Shown piece by piece: positions 12,501 to 23,380 of a DNA stretch of 64,000 nucleotides (position 1 is its first letter; every line of letters starts with the position of its first letter). The translations under genes and the position numbers were made by a program. Source of the stretch: Chalara sp. BL73 (Eukaryota; Ascomycota; Leotiomycetes; Helotiales); assembly GCA_918026815.1 (NCBI GenBank), contig CAKJVC010000187.1, positions 124,001 to 188,000 of the forward strand. The letters are read 5' to 3'. Below the pieces are notes generated by a model. The model was given only the letters and a program-made list of their open reading frames with translations, ran no database searches and was not told where the DNA came from.

Positions 12501-13553
12501 GAACGTCCTGTTGTTCCGGCTCATTACTGATGACTGGCTTTTGACTCGTGTAATCCACAAACTGGCTATTTGGTGATACGGCATGCCCGTTCTGTGATCT
12601 TGTCACTTGATCATCATTGACAAAACCACTGCCAACTTTATCTCGCTCAGAAGACTGACTTGACTCGTCTCTGCGTTTCGAGGGTGATTGAACAGAATTC
12701 TTAGCTTGCTCGATTTCTGCGTATTTTCCTGCCACACTTTCGAGATTTTTAGGGGTTAGCCACTCTACCATTTTGAAAGCAACTGTGTTGAAGATATTCT
12801 GAACAAACGACTTGTGATCGATCGTCACCGGCTTATCCAGGGCGTCAAGAATCGACCGATCAATTTGGAAGCTATCATTGCTCTTGTGCGGTGAAACACT
12901 TCTTTTGGAAGGCTCTGCATCAATCTTTCCTTCTGTGCCCGTCTCCTTCTCTGATCCCTCATTATTTCTAAGCCTCTCAAGGATCTCTCGTTGGTACAGC
13001 TTATCAGAAGGGTTAATATCTCGACCAAACTGCTTACCAGGGGGCCCGGGTGAGTTTGCGGAAGGAGCAGGCTTCTTAGCGACTGGATTATTGCACAGAC
13101 CTCGTTCTGGGTTGTCCTGAGAGGATAAATATACAGCTAGAGCCCTGGCGCTGGTAGCATTGTATCGACGTATGGGTGCGCCGGCGGCGACACGTTTCCG
13201 ACAAGAAAGGCAGGTCGGAGTACTGCACGAAGGGTTTTGACAGCCATATCGAACCTGGTGTATATATCTCTCGACAAGAATGTGGAAGTTGTGGCGGCGA
13301 GTGGCGCGATGGATTGTGTAAACTCGTTTCGGATCGTCAACGCTGTAAAACCGTCAATTCAAAGAGCATTCAATTCGCGCGTTACGATCTTGAGAACAGA
13401 AGTATGGCTAGAAATAACTCACTCAATCGTCAGGGCCCGTAATTCCTTTGGAGCATCAACGGGAATCCGGGGGAATGGGACAGTGGCCCACAAGGCTGCA
13501 AAAGTATCATCGTCGCGATTATGGCCATGTAGACCTTGGGTATCTCGAGTCAT
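9512..13553 (-). CDS. hul4: HECT-type E3 ubiquitin ligase, HUL4 family
   Basis: Three exons, 13553-13423, 13342-11064 and 11016-9512, give 1304 residues. Intron 1 (80 bp, GTGAGT…TACAG, phase 2) and intron 2 (47 bp, GTAAGC…GCAG with a TGACTAAC branch, phase 1) both restore frame exactly. An N-terminal cysteine cluster (C-x4-C-x5-C-x2-C, residues about 78-92, ending in CLSCRKR) is the small zinc-binding region typical of HUL4/UBE3A-like ligases. A long Ser/Lys-rich disordered stretch follows. The last 400 residues form a HECT domain, with the catalytic cysteine in the STCYGILQLPEYSS context at about residue 1272 (codon 9611-9613). HECT ligases take ubiquitin from an E2 onto that cysteine and pass it to substrates; yeast Hul4 acts in nuclear/chromatin-linked protein turnover. 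The start at 13553 is the first in-frame ATG; a longer upstream exon cannot be excluded. Confidence 0.9.
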
Positions 13554-14124
13554 AGCATTGGCGGAATTGAACTTGCAGATATTAGGCGTTTGGAGACCTG
13601 TCACCTTTGCTGGGTCATATTATATATAGTATGTATGATAGTTGATTGCTAAGTTCTAGAGATGTATCCCAACGGTTTGCCTCAGTTACAGGAACACATC
13701 CTTCTCAGCCTTGTAAGAAACTGGAAGTGACTGGTGGAAGATGCCAAGAAGCGGGTGTCATTATAATTTAAGTCAGTGCTAAATTAGAACCGCAGCGATA
13801 GGGCATCATGCCTAAATTGCCTCACTTTCAACATGAGAGCACGATAAAACGTTGAATCACAAGCAAAGACATTCAAAAGATGACAAGCATATATTCTGAT
13901 GCGGGCTGATATACAAAGCTAATTCTACTCCCGGGCCATGTTTCCCATCTTGCCATGCAACGAGTGTGCCATCCTCATTCCGCAAACACCTGTTCACGAT
14001 CCTTGCCATACAAAAGCTATTCCTCAAACTCATCACATCACATTTTGGATTTCCTAAAATGAGTCAGTCAGACACTCCATTAGAGTAAAACAAATCCAGT
14101 ACGGCCTACTTGTTCTGGAGAACT
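13554..14124. other. intergenic between HUL4 and a small minus-strand gene
   Basis: Holds the HUL4 promoter side and the 3' flank of the small gene. No reading frame of interest. Confidence 0.5.
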
Positions 14125-14367
14125 TTACTTGTTCAGCTCTTGCGCCTTTGCCCTGCGCTCTTCCTTGGTGCCTTCTTGTGGAACATCAACTTGTGTAATC
14201 GCTGGGCCGGGGTTTGCTTGAAAGTGACGGAATTCGACTTTGTCACCTCTGGGCTCTCCTTGATCATGAATGGGATGGGAGCTTGCGTTCGACTCAGTCT
14301 TCGAGCTGGCGTCCTTGCCAACTTGCTCTGTAATGTTTGAGCCTTTAGGGTCAACCGGACCTGCCAT
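14125..14367 (-). CDS. Small hydrophilic protein, 80 residues
   Basis: A short frame from the ATG at 14367 (MAGPVDPKGSNITEQ) to a TAA at 14125-14127. The product is charged and has no hydrophobic core. It ends in a Lys/Glu-rich helix (EGTKEERRAKAQELNK). The terminal AACAAGTAAAG could also serve as a splice donor. A downstream exon using an ATTTTAG acceptor near 14055 would add only a few residues, so the 3' end is slightly uncertain. No family is recognised; the composition resembles small stress- or development-induced fungal proteins, but that is weak. It is divergently transcribed from XPF/Rad1, with 366 bp between the two starts. Confidence 0.55.
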   Translation of the reverse strand: MAGPVDPKGSNITEQVGKDASSKTESNASSHPIHDQGEPRGDKVEFRHFQANPGPAITQVDVPQEGTKEERRAKAQELNK

Positions 14368-14733
14368 TTTGAAAGTTGATGTATGTGAGAGGAAAGATTG
14401 GTTGAGTTGCGTTATGATAGACTGTAGAAAATCTGATACACGGAATATCTTGTAATTGAGCACAAGAAGGGAATGGAGGGGTTAAGCTTATATGCTTTCA
14501 TGAACTCATTGCCCCTCTATGATCTGTATTATATGACGTCGCTTTGCCGAAGGAGCGACTTCTGCCTTCCACATCACTTAATCAAGCCAATAACCAATCA
14601 CAGAATCACCTAATAGACACAAGCATTCGAGACAGCGTGTCGAAGCAATTTTGACGCGTATTATACCCGGCGGTGCCTAAAAAACACGATTATTACACGT
14701 AACGAGCCTGCCAGGCGAACATGACTGCTTCAG

Positions 14734-17579
14734 ATGTCTTCCGGGAATGGTGACTCGCAACCTGTCAAGCTCTCGTTACCTCTGGTATTTCACTTCCTGC
14801 GAGTCACCCTGTTCATCGCTAATATCTGTAGAAATACCAACAAGAAATCTTCCAAGAAATCCGCGAGAAAGATGAGCTGGTCATTCTTGCTCGTGGGTTG
14901 GGAGTCCTTCGACTCGTCACCAACCTACTTCATTCCTACGATGCGGCAGGAAACAACCTCATACTAGTGGTTGGAGCAGATGAAAGAGAAAATGGCTGGA
15001 TTGGAGAAGCTCTGGCAGAACACGCTGCTATTAGTCTAACTTCCAAGGCGCGTGGTCTGACATTAGTTAACACCGACGTTATGAATGTGGGGACGAGGGA
15101 GAAGCTGTATGCTCAAGGTGGCATATTTAGCATTACCTCAAGGATTCTCGTTGTCGACCTGCTCACTGGTCTTTTAGATCCTGAGACCATTACCGGAATG
15201 GTGGCTCTACATGCGGATAAGATCATAGCCACTTCCCTGGAAGCCTTCATTCTACGCATATACAGGCAGAAGAACAAAGTTGGCTTTCTGAAAGCCTTTT
15301 CTGATAACCCCGAGCCATTCGTAACTGGCTTCAATCCTCTTTCCACCATGATGCGGAATCTATTCCTGCGAAACGTATCTATATGGCCCCGATTTCATAT
15401 GATGGTGGCCGAAGCCTTAGAAGGGAAGAAAAAGGCCGAAGTCATTGAATTAGAGGTCCCGATGTCGGAATCTATGCGTGACATACAACAGGCAATCATG
15501 GAGTGTGTAGAGGCCAGTATTGGTGACTTAAAAAAGAGCAATTCGGGTCTGGAAATGGAGGACTGGAACGTGGACAGTGCTCTGCACAAGCAGTTTGATC
15601 TGGTCATACGACGACAGCTAGATCCCGTTTGGCACCGAGTCAGCTGGAAAACGAAGCAAATCGTTAATGACCTTACGGTGTTAAGAGGCATGCTCCATAC
15701 TCTACTCACTTATGACGCCGTTTCTTTCAACAAGCACTTAGATACTATCCTTGCTGCGCATTCTCCTCCTCCAGGATCTACTAGACAGAACCAGTCGCCC
15801 TGGCTTTTCTTAGACGCAGCACACACCATATTTGAGACTGCCAAGCGAAGAGCCTACACAGGCAGCCTGCTCAGAGATGGCAACCAAGACGTCGAAGCCT
15901 TGAGGCCTGTGCTTGAGGAGCAGCCCAAGTGGGCAGTACTAGCGGAAGTGCTCGAGGAGATAGACCGTGATCTCTATTTTAACCCAGTCATCCGAGATGA
16001 CTCAAATGGCACTATATTGATCATGTGTACAGACACTGCACAGTGTCGGCAATTAAGAGACTATTTGCAAAGTATGCATGTCAAACTTAGTTCAGACGGT
16101 AAAGAGAGTGGAGATGATGAGGAGGATGAGCCATCAGCTGCTCCAATGATGAGAAAGAGGCTGCGTGAGTATCTAAGGTGGAAGAGAGAGTTTGTAAAGG
16201 TCAGCGCAGCTCTGTTCTCAGAGAACCAGAACGCCATGAATAGTAGTATCACCCAAACTGGAAACCAAAGTTTTAGAGGAAAGGCACCACCTAATAAGCG
16301 AAGAAGGGTCAGGGGTGGAGGCACGGCTGGCTCAGGTCAAACTCGTGCTGCTAATGGCAGTGTTCGTACAGCAGAAGATAAGCCATTGGAAGTGGCTGCT
16401 TTGATATCTGAAATCAAACCGAACGAATTAGAGGCTGCGCAAAAAGAAGAGATTATCACCGACCCTCTGGATAATATGGAAGACTACTATCAACTCTATA
16501 ATATGGAAGACTTGATCGTAATTCATGCCTACGATGGAGATATGGACGAGCATGTTTTGGAAGAGGTCAAGCCTCGCTACATAATTATGTACGAACCGGA
16601 TGCGGCGTTCGTAAGACGCGTCGAGGTCTATAGGTCCTCACATAATGATCGAAATGTGCGAGTCTACTTTCTCTACTATGGTGGATCAGTTGAGGAGCAG
16701 CGATACCTTTCTTCCGTGCGACGCGAGAAAGATGCATTTACGAAACTCATCAAAGAGAAATCTTCCATGTCGGTGGTGATGACTCTGGATGCACATGGCA
16801 TTGAAGATCCGCAGGATGCATTTCTTCGGACGATCAACACTCGAATTGCTGGAGGAGGTCGTCTGGCTGCCACTGCGCAACCCCCGAGGGTGGTCGTAGA
16901 TGTTAGAGAGTTCCGTTCGTCTCTTCCATCACTGCTCCATGGCAGGTCGATGGTAATAGTTCCATGTATGCTCACGGTCGGCGATTATATTCTTTCCCCA
17001 AATATCTGTATCGAGCGAAAATCCATCAAAGATTTGATCTCATCCTTCAAGGACGGACGACTATACAACCAAGCCGAAACGATGCTTCAGTACTATAAAT
17101 CACCAATGCTTCTCATTGAGTTTGATCAGAACAAATCTTTTACTCTCGAGCCTTTCGCGGATCTCTCTGGCTCATTGTCCTCTACCTCATCCCAAAACTC
17201 ATCAGACTTGCAATCAAAAATAGTCCTCCTTACTCTTGCGTTCCCTAAGCTCCGCATTATCTGGTCTTCGTCTCCGTATCAAACAGCGGAAATATTTGAA
17301 TCACTCAAAACGCAAGAACCAGAACCAGATCCAATCCACGCCGTGAGGGTAGGGTTGGAGGGTGGCCAGCAGGCAGAGGACCAGAGCTTTAACCGCGAAC
17401 CCCAAGACATGCTGAGAGTAGTACCCGGCGTCACAGGCAAGAACATCAAGAATTTGGTTATTGAGATGGAAAGCATCAAAGAGATCGCCAATGCTACAGT
17501 AGAGGAGCTAGAACCTGCCGTTGGAAAAGAGGCTGGGCGGACCATCCATCGCTTCTTCAATAAGAGTGTACTAGAGTAA
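14734..17579 (+). CDS. rad1: XPF/Rad1 DNA repair endonuclease catalytic subunit
   Basis: Exon 1 (14734-14784) and exon 2 (14832-17579) are joined by a 47-bp phase-0 intron (GTATTT…TGTAG), giving 932 residues, close to the family's size. The join makes the conserved LPLKYQQEIFQEI opening. The N-terminal two thirds are the degenerate SF2 helicase-like region (for example LVVGADERENGW, LVILARGLG). The ERCC4 nuclease core sits at about residues 675-780, with the metal-binding residues in VVVDVREFR and GDYILSPNICIERKSIKDL, followed by a C-terminal tandem helix-hairpin-helix (VVPGVTGKNI…). With an ERCC1/Rad10 partner this family cuts 5' of bulky lesions and flaps in nucleotide excision repair and single-strand annealing. 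A basic KRRR motif near residue 505 could be a nuclear localisation signal. The ATG at 14721 is out of frame, so 14734 is chosen. Confidence 0.95.
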
Positions 17580-18277
17580 TCAACGACGAAAATTATTTCA
17601 TCATAACGTAGCACGGCCCGCATTTGAAAACCATTCTACAAAACTTCGACCACCAGTTATTGCCAACACCCCAATTCACCTTGGATGATAACTGCGTACA
17701 GGTCGCCAAGCCGAAACACCTCAGAATCTATAATCCAGACTCGTCTATCAAGAAAATGAAACCAGTATAGCAATCTTGGGCACATAGGGTGATTCCCGTC
17801 ATCTCACTCTCTGGTGCACTCTGGATATTCCAGAATCACCAGATTACTACATTAGAATTGGGAATCGGCTTCATATAGCAACACTCAATGATCTCGATTG
17901 GTTCACTCACATTTCCGGATACCCTAGTACTATTATAGCTAGTTGGTATGTGATAGCCTGCTTCCCTAGCTCCAGTCGCACTATAAAGCCCTACCTAAGG
18001 AGTGGCTGACATCAGGAGCCTTTGCTGTGTCCTTTGTTTGAGCGCTTCTTAAGCCGTGTCTTCGGCCTTGAGAAGTAGGGGAATACCACATCCTCTGAGA
18101 GTAAAACTAAATCGCCCTTTTGTCTTCTTCGGAGCCTGTCCAAGTATTGGATCTTCCTCGGCCTTTTCTTGTTTTGATCAATGTTCGATCCCAAACCACC
18201 GCACACGTTAAAAGAGCCAAAAAGACCAATGCAGCACGGTGATCGCAGTATTTGATCAGCTCGCACAAAATAAACGA
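17580..18277. other. intergenic between XPF and the CHAT-STAND pseudogene
   Basis: Convergent 3' ends. No supported gene; the small frames seen are AT-rich and lack context. Confidence 0.5.
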
Positions 18278-18300
18278 CTATTTGAGTGATCTCTCCTGTC

Positions 18301-18390
18301 CTTCCTCTCCCCGTTCTTCCTCTCCCCGTTCTTCCTCTCCCCGTTCTTCCTCTCCCCGTTCTTCCTCTCCCCGTTCTTCCTTTCCCTGTT
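18301..18390. repeat. 15-bp minisatellite coding a GEEER tail
   Basis: Six head-to-tail 15-bp units (cttcctctccccgtt on the plus strand), five identical and the sixth with two changes. The unit length is a multiple of three, and on the minus strand it encodes repeats of GEEER at the very C-terminus of the CHAT-STAND gene. Such repeats change copy number readily. Confidence 0.95.
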
Positions 18391-20220
18391 CTTCTCCTTG
18401 ACCACCTCCCTCGTTTGCCGCCTCATTCGCATCCACACCCACATCCCCGTCCCCGGGCCACCGCCGCTTAATCTCCTCTGCCCTCATGATCTCCAGCATT
18501 GGCGAGACAGTATTCTCCCAGCTACTTCCCTCCTTTATCAATATCGCCCAAGTCATCCCCGGTATAAAATGAGTCTTCCGTTCTCCCTCCTCTGCACTCT
18601 CGCACTTGTCTAAAACCTGGTTTATAATGCTTCTATATAGTTCATAAGCTTCTCTGAGCGCCTCTACATGAATGAGTGTGATCGCGTGGTTCAGTCTGTG
18701 GCGTTCTTCTCGGAAGAAATCCATATCACGACCACGACTCGGGTGTTGCTCACTATCACCACCACCTGGTATCGCCGAGGCTGAAGCGGAAGCAGCAGCG
18801 TCCAGTATAAGAATCACACGAATATGTTCCGCCGCTATCTTCCAGTCCTTTTCCTTCTCATGAAAACTTACTAATGCATTTTGGATATAGTACTCCGCCG
18901 TCTCGTCACCAGCAGAGACGGCTTGACGCAGTTCCCGCAGCAAGTCAGCTTCGCTTGTAATGTTCTCGTGCTGCTTGTCGCTGACGCCAGCGGCATCAGA
19001 GCCCCTATCACAATCGATCGTCCCAATCATCAGTAATTTATACGTGTCCATCTTGCGGACGCCTAGTTCGTTCAGCCACCAGTTCCTGCGCGAGAGTTAT
19101 TGCTCCTAAGCTGAGCTGCCAGGATGGGCCCGTAGTCTTTACTGTCCGTCACTTCGCGACCGTGTGAGGTAAGATTTCCCCAGAGGTGATCGTAATGCTG
19201 ATCGTAGATGGCTTTCTTGTCGCGGAACGTGGTTGAAAGGGCAGAGCGGTTACGAAGCGTGCTGTACGCCAAAATAGCCGCTTCTTTCTTTACATTAGTG
19301 AATTTGACCGGTCTTTCCCCTAGCTCAGCAAAGAGTCCTACAGCTTTCGCCGCAGACTGGCATGCTGTCTCGAATTCGTCGGTGCTCCGAGCTTGCCTGC
19401 TTGTTGCAGATGGTATTAGCATCATCACTTGTGCCTTGAAGACAAGAATTTCGCTCGTGCCCCAAGGATTGGGAGTCGGTTCGAGGAACACCACGCATGG
19501 CTCGACGTATTGGATGGCTTTTGCTACATTCTGTATCAGGAGATGGTCTACCAGGCACGAGCCGATGGTCAGGAACGAGATGCACATCTCGGTCTCATAT
19601 CGACTCGGTCCTGGAGGTGGAGAAAAATCCAGCAGCTTATGGAGGAATCGGTCGGAAGCGTCTATTAATATGTCGACATTCAGGTGTGGAACGCTACCAG
19701 ATCGCACAGGCTCCCAAATTCTGTACAGACTGTAGCCAATTGACTTCACAACAGGCTTATGCCCAAAGACGATGCTAATCTGGTCCATATTAGCAATCTA
19801 GAGTTCGACAGCTCGGGGGAAATTTGAAGATCAAAGACTCGAACCAATCCTCTCTGTACACATCCCACATGGGAGCGAGACTCAATAGCACTCTCTTCAT
19901 TGCCGGATTGTTCCGATCCCAGAACTGGAGCAATTCTTGGGTAAACTGTATGGCGCCAAGCACTTGATATGGGCGGGTCGAACCGTTCTGTAAATGATTG
20001 TAAAGCTTGAGGGGCGTATCGACCCAGACCTGAACACTTTCTCGATCCGTCTGGGATTGCCTTTGCAGAACCGGAACGTATTCCTTGAGCGCCAAGGGGA
20101 TGCGCCTTAGGTGAGTGGCCGGGTGGGCCCGATATTTGGTGCTCTCCGCATCTGCAATTTTGTCTTTGACCTTCATCCGGTCCAGTATTGTTGCCATCAA
20201 TTCAGCGGAGTCGTAAGTGG

Positions 20221-20246
20221 ATAAGCCCTGAGGATAAGCCCTGAGG
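20221..20246. repeat. 13-bp perfect tandem duplication inside the STAND region
   Basis: Two adjacent copies of ataagccctgagg. The duplicated length is not a multiple of three. The minus-strand frame upstream (…VRSVDPQGLS) and the frame downstream (…DSAELMATIL) would be continuous if only one copy were present. The duplication is therefore the likely cause of that frameshift. Confidence 0.9.
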
Positions 20247-22311
20247 GTCGACCGACCGTACGCCTTCCTCAGTCAGCCAGTACTCTCGCAATCTCGATCC
20301 GAGGATGATGACAACTCTGCTGCCTCTCATGCGAGCCAGCCACTGTCTTAGACCTTCCAGGCATTGACTGGCCCTTGCGACTTCTGCAGGAGTTGTAGAT
20401 GGAGAAGGGTAAGACAATCTGCCAAGATGGTCAATTATGAACGCATGACGCTGTTCACTGGCTGTTTGAAGCATGAAGTCTGGACTCCACATCGCTATGA
20501 TCCCGCGAAGCCCCGTCGAGACCAGTCGGCGTTCCCAGATACACATACATACAGGCCATGCAGAACCCTGTGTAAGGCCACCACCAACAGAGAAATTTCA
20601 GCAGTGCCGTTTTTCCGATGCCCGCCACTCTTCGAAGCAAAAGAGTATTGTTCGATCGGGTTGAACTGGCTTTAGAACTCTTGTTTCGACCTCCACGATT
20701 TCCTGCTCTCGGCCAATGAGATACTTTACTGTCTGGTTAAAATTTTGGATCGCAGACGCCTGGAGTCGGCGGCGACCTGCGTGAATGACGTTGGCAAATG
20801 GAATATTCCTACAGGCTTAATGAGTCCACTAATGTAGAACACCGGAACCAGATAATCAGGTAGTATCACTTTCAATTCGAACTTTCCATTTCGCTCTGGT
20901 GAACGAACAAGGTTGACTCGAGCTATCACCAAGGCTTCTATAACTCCAGCTTGAACATTACCTAGATATTGAGTAAAGAAGGACATAAGAAACAATTTTG
21001 CCGCGCTTGCTGTGAAGTTGAGGGATATGGCAATCACCGCCTGCAGTCCAGCTTCAACGAAAGTCCTTGCTAAGTTAGATGAAGGACTTCCTGTCACTTT
21101 TGCGGACTCACAGGAAACCAGAAATGCAGTGTCCAGTTCATGCTCTTTCAGCAAGGTGGCGATCTCGGTAGCTGATACTCTGTACTCCCTCATGTCAGAA
21201 CTGGACAAGAAACTGAGATAGGCCGTATCATTGTCGACTTGCCCATGAACATCGAAGACCACCATGTCAAGCCATGCCCCTCCTCCGCCGATTTGCTTCC
21301 AATCCTTTGTGGTCCGCTAAAGGTGTGCTTCCAAGACCTTGGACGTGCCGGGTCTCGCAACATCTACCACAACTTTTGCACCTTCGTCTGGCGAAAGACT
21401 TTGCAAGGCATCAACTATGCAACGAGAGCCAAGAAGCGGGCCAATATCATTATACTTATTTAGTCGACTGACGACAAGTAGAACATTAAGCGTGCGTTGT
21501 CGCAGTCTTGACGCCTCAGACTTAGACTCGGGCAATTCAATTGGCGGCGACAGGGGCAAGTTGACTTGACGTTGGACAGCTACCTGGTATGGCTTCAATT
21601 CAATTACACATGCGACACAAGGATTTTGAGCAGTCACTACTGATTCTGCCGATCTTAGCGACGTCGACCCAAACTGTCTGGTCAACAGGTTCCACATCGG
21701 GCTTACATCCGACTGATCTACTTGGCCTGAGACTGAGGATGCGGCCAGTCTCTGATAACCAGTGATGCTGTGTCTATCGGTGGAACAGTTGCTCCAAAAA
21801 GAGAGGTGCTCCAAAACCTCCCAATGCAACCTATGGAACGAAGACTGTGGGCCGCAGTTCTCGATTTCGATCGTTAGTCGCTTGCCATTACTGCCTAGTT
21901 GAACTTCCAGCTTCAGGCGAAGCATCAGTGATAGGTAGATGAATAGACACGATCAAATGACTGCATACCAGAAGCATCACGCCGACGAAACCAGCAAGCT
22001 GAAGCTGATGGACCAAAGATTTGCCATATTTTTCAGTGCCCAGCAGGATATCGGCTGCCTTTGCCCTTTCGTAGGCTTCGGAGGTCGGGTGCTTTTCCAA
22101 AAGCCATTGAAGACTTTCTTCATTGGTCTTTTCCGACAACTTCTATGGGTCTGTGACTGGATCATAGTCAGTCTGGATTGCGGGAGCAGGCGGTGGATCG
22201 TGATTGCTCACTATTCTGTCGTCTAGTTTCTTTCATCCATGATATTTCCACTTCCCAGGTGCCCTCTTGCACTTCTCTAACTTGACGGATTTTCATGCTC
22301 GACCTCAGCAT

Positions 22312-22555
22312 AGATTAAGCCGCCACGAGTTTCACAAAACGGTACTGATGTAGACTAATTCTTTAAGATTCTAAGGAGAAGAAGTACTGTATATTCGGAG
22401 AGATAACAGCATGCTAGCCAGCTACAGTCTGCACATATCGAGACCGTCTTCTCTAACACCACGAGAGAAATTTCGAAAGTTGCGAACAGTGAATCTGGTG
22501 ATGGAGATTCATCACCCCGCCACATCTTCGAGGTTCGGGTCCTCATTTCCTCCAA
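22312..22555. promoter_or_regulatory. Shared bidirectional promoter of the NLR-like gene and its putative effector
   Basis: About 244 bp separate the first ATG of the minus-strand CHAT-STAND gene (22311) from the first ATG of the plus-strand small gene (22556). No other gene fits between them, so both must be driven from here or from within the flanking leaders. No specific factor site is identified. Confidence 0.45.
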
Positions 22556-23380
22556 ATGTGGCGCCTGGACTTCTTGAAACCAGACGCACTCCTGGTACAA
22601 ATGCGTGGCCTTGGAACGTGTGCAGGAGGGCAGCTTGTCAATGTTAGTCAGTACAGGCTAACTGCACACACCACTCGAAAAGATTGCTGGCAAATAGAAG
22701 CCCACATTCGTCCTAATTGATCGCTTGCCATCAGAGCACCATGCTTCCATCTTCTTGGGACGGATTGTTGGTGACATCTTCTATCCTATAAATGAATACT
22801 GTCCCGAAAATCCGAACAAGGTATTAGGACATGCCCCGATCGGCATCACCGACGCTAGTGTATCAACCGTACTTGCTTCTGGTCACTCAAAATCACTGAG
22901 GGCGAAACTGGATGGAGTTTGAGATTAAGCACAACGATCACGAGGAGAACGAGGCGCTTAGTCGCTGTTCCGGCAGGAACAACTGCTAGTGCTGCATCGC
23001 AAGGAGCGATAAATCTAGCCTCGATTCCCAATCCGAGCCTAGAAGGATCTCATAGTGTTAATGTTGATTGGTTGGCGAGAAACGTGGCCGAAGGCGAGCA
23101 GATTTTTGCTCTACAGTATCGCCAGATTAATCTTAGGAAGCACTTTTTCTTCAGCAAACCAAGCTCCGCTGACTATGGACGGATCAAAAGTGTCGACTGG
23201 GGAGACGGAGTCTATGGTGGGGGTTCTGAAGGCCGGAACGTCGTATACACAGAGGATGATACTGATGACGGTGGTGAGGAGGGAGATGAAGAAGACGAGG
23301 ACAGCGAAGTTCAATTAGGAGGCATCCTGTCAAAAGACGACGCAGATGTAGACAAGAAGGAGTTCTGGTTGGTGGAGTAG
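22556..23380 (+). pseudogene. Putative cell-death effector (gasdermin-like candidate), broken
   Basis: Exon 1 (22556-22642, MWRLDFLKPDALLVQMRGLG…) joins exon 2 (from 22698) across a 55-bp phase-0 intron (GTTAGT donor, GGCTAAC branch, AATAG acceptor). Exon 2 reads on through IFLGRIVGDIFYPINEYCP and VLASGHSKSLRAKL to a TGA at 22920-22922. A second frame takes over within a few bases and continues to 23380. It contains a low-complexity Ala/Gly/Ser stretch, a β-strand-like GEQIFALQYRQI, a tryptophan motif DWGDGVYG and a very acidic tail. The middle of the protein looks deleted or frame-shifted around 22900-22985. β-rich halves around a small-residue region and a detachable acidic C-terminus would fit a gasdermin-type pore protein activated by the neighbouring CHAT protease. 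The family call is a proposal, based on context and secondary-structure look, not on a profile match. Confidence 0.45.

Larger units (their letters stand above)
18278..22311 (-). pseudogene. NLR-like gene: CHAT protease, STAND NTPase and helical C-terminus, broken
   Basis: Read from 22311 down, consecutive minus-strand blocks form one architecture. The CHAT fold (about 21925-20800) has LHWEVLE, NVLLVVSR and RPGTSKV, then FDVHGQ with its His codon at 21245-21247 and FLVSCES with its Cys codon at 21111-21113, the caspase-like dyad. A linker with LIGREQEI follows. Next come a P-loop VAGIGKTALL (about 20606-20630), a sensor-like VVIILGSR stretch, GLS…ELMATIL, and a long helical region with WWLNELGVRK before a charged tail. 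Two introns look intact: 58 bp GTATGC…GAAG upstream of CHAT, and 58 bp GTATGT…CATAG after the P-loop. The frame is interrupted by a TAG at 21317-21319 inside CHAT, a 13-bp duplication at 20221-20246, and frame changes near 22230, 20780, 20640, 19790 and 19075. Intact relatives would sense a cue through STAND/helical parts and cleave a partner. Domain identity is by motif reading only. Confidence 0.7.

Noticed and set aside
22411..22647. Plus-strand frame with an ATG, 78 codons, overlapping exon 1 of the putative effector
   Set aside because: It is in a different frame from the spliced model, gives Arg/Pro-rich translation without family resemblance, and the alternative frame fits an intron with textbook branch and acceptor.
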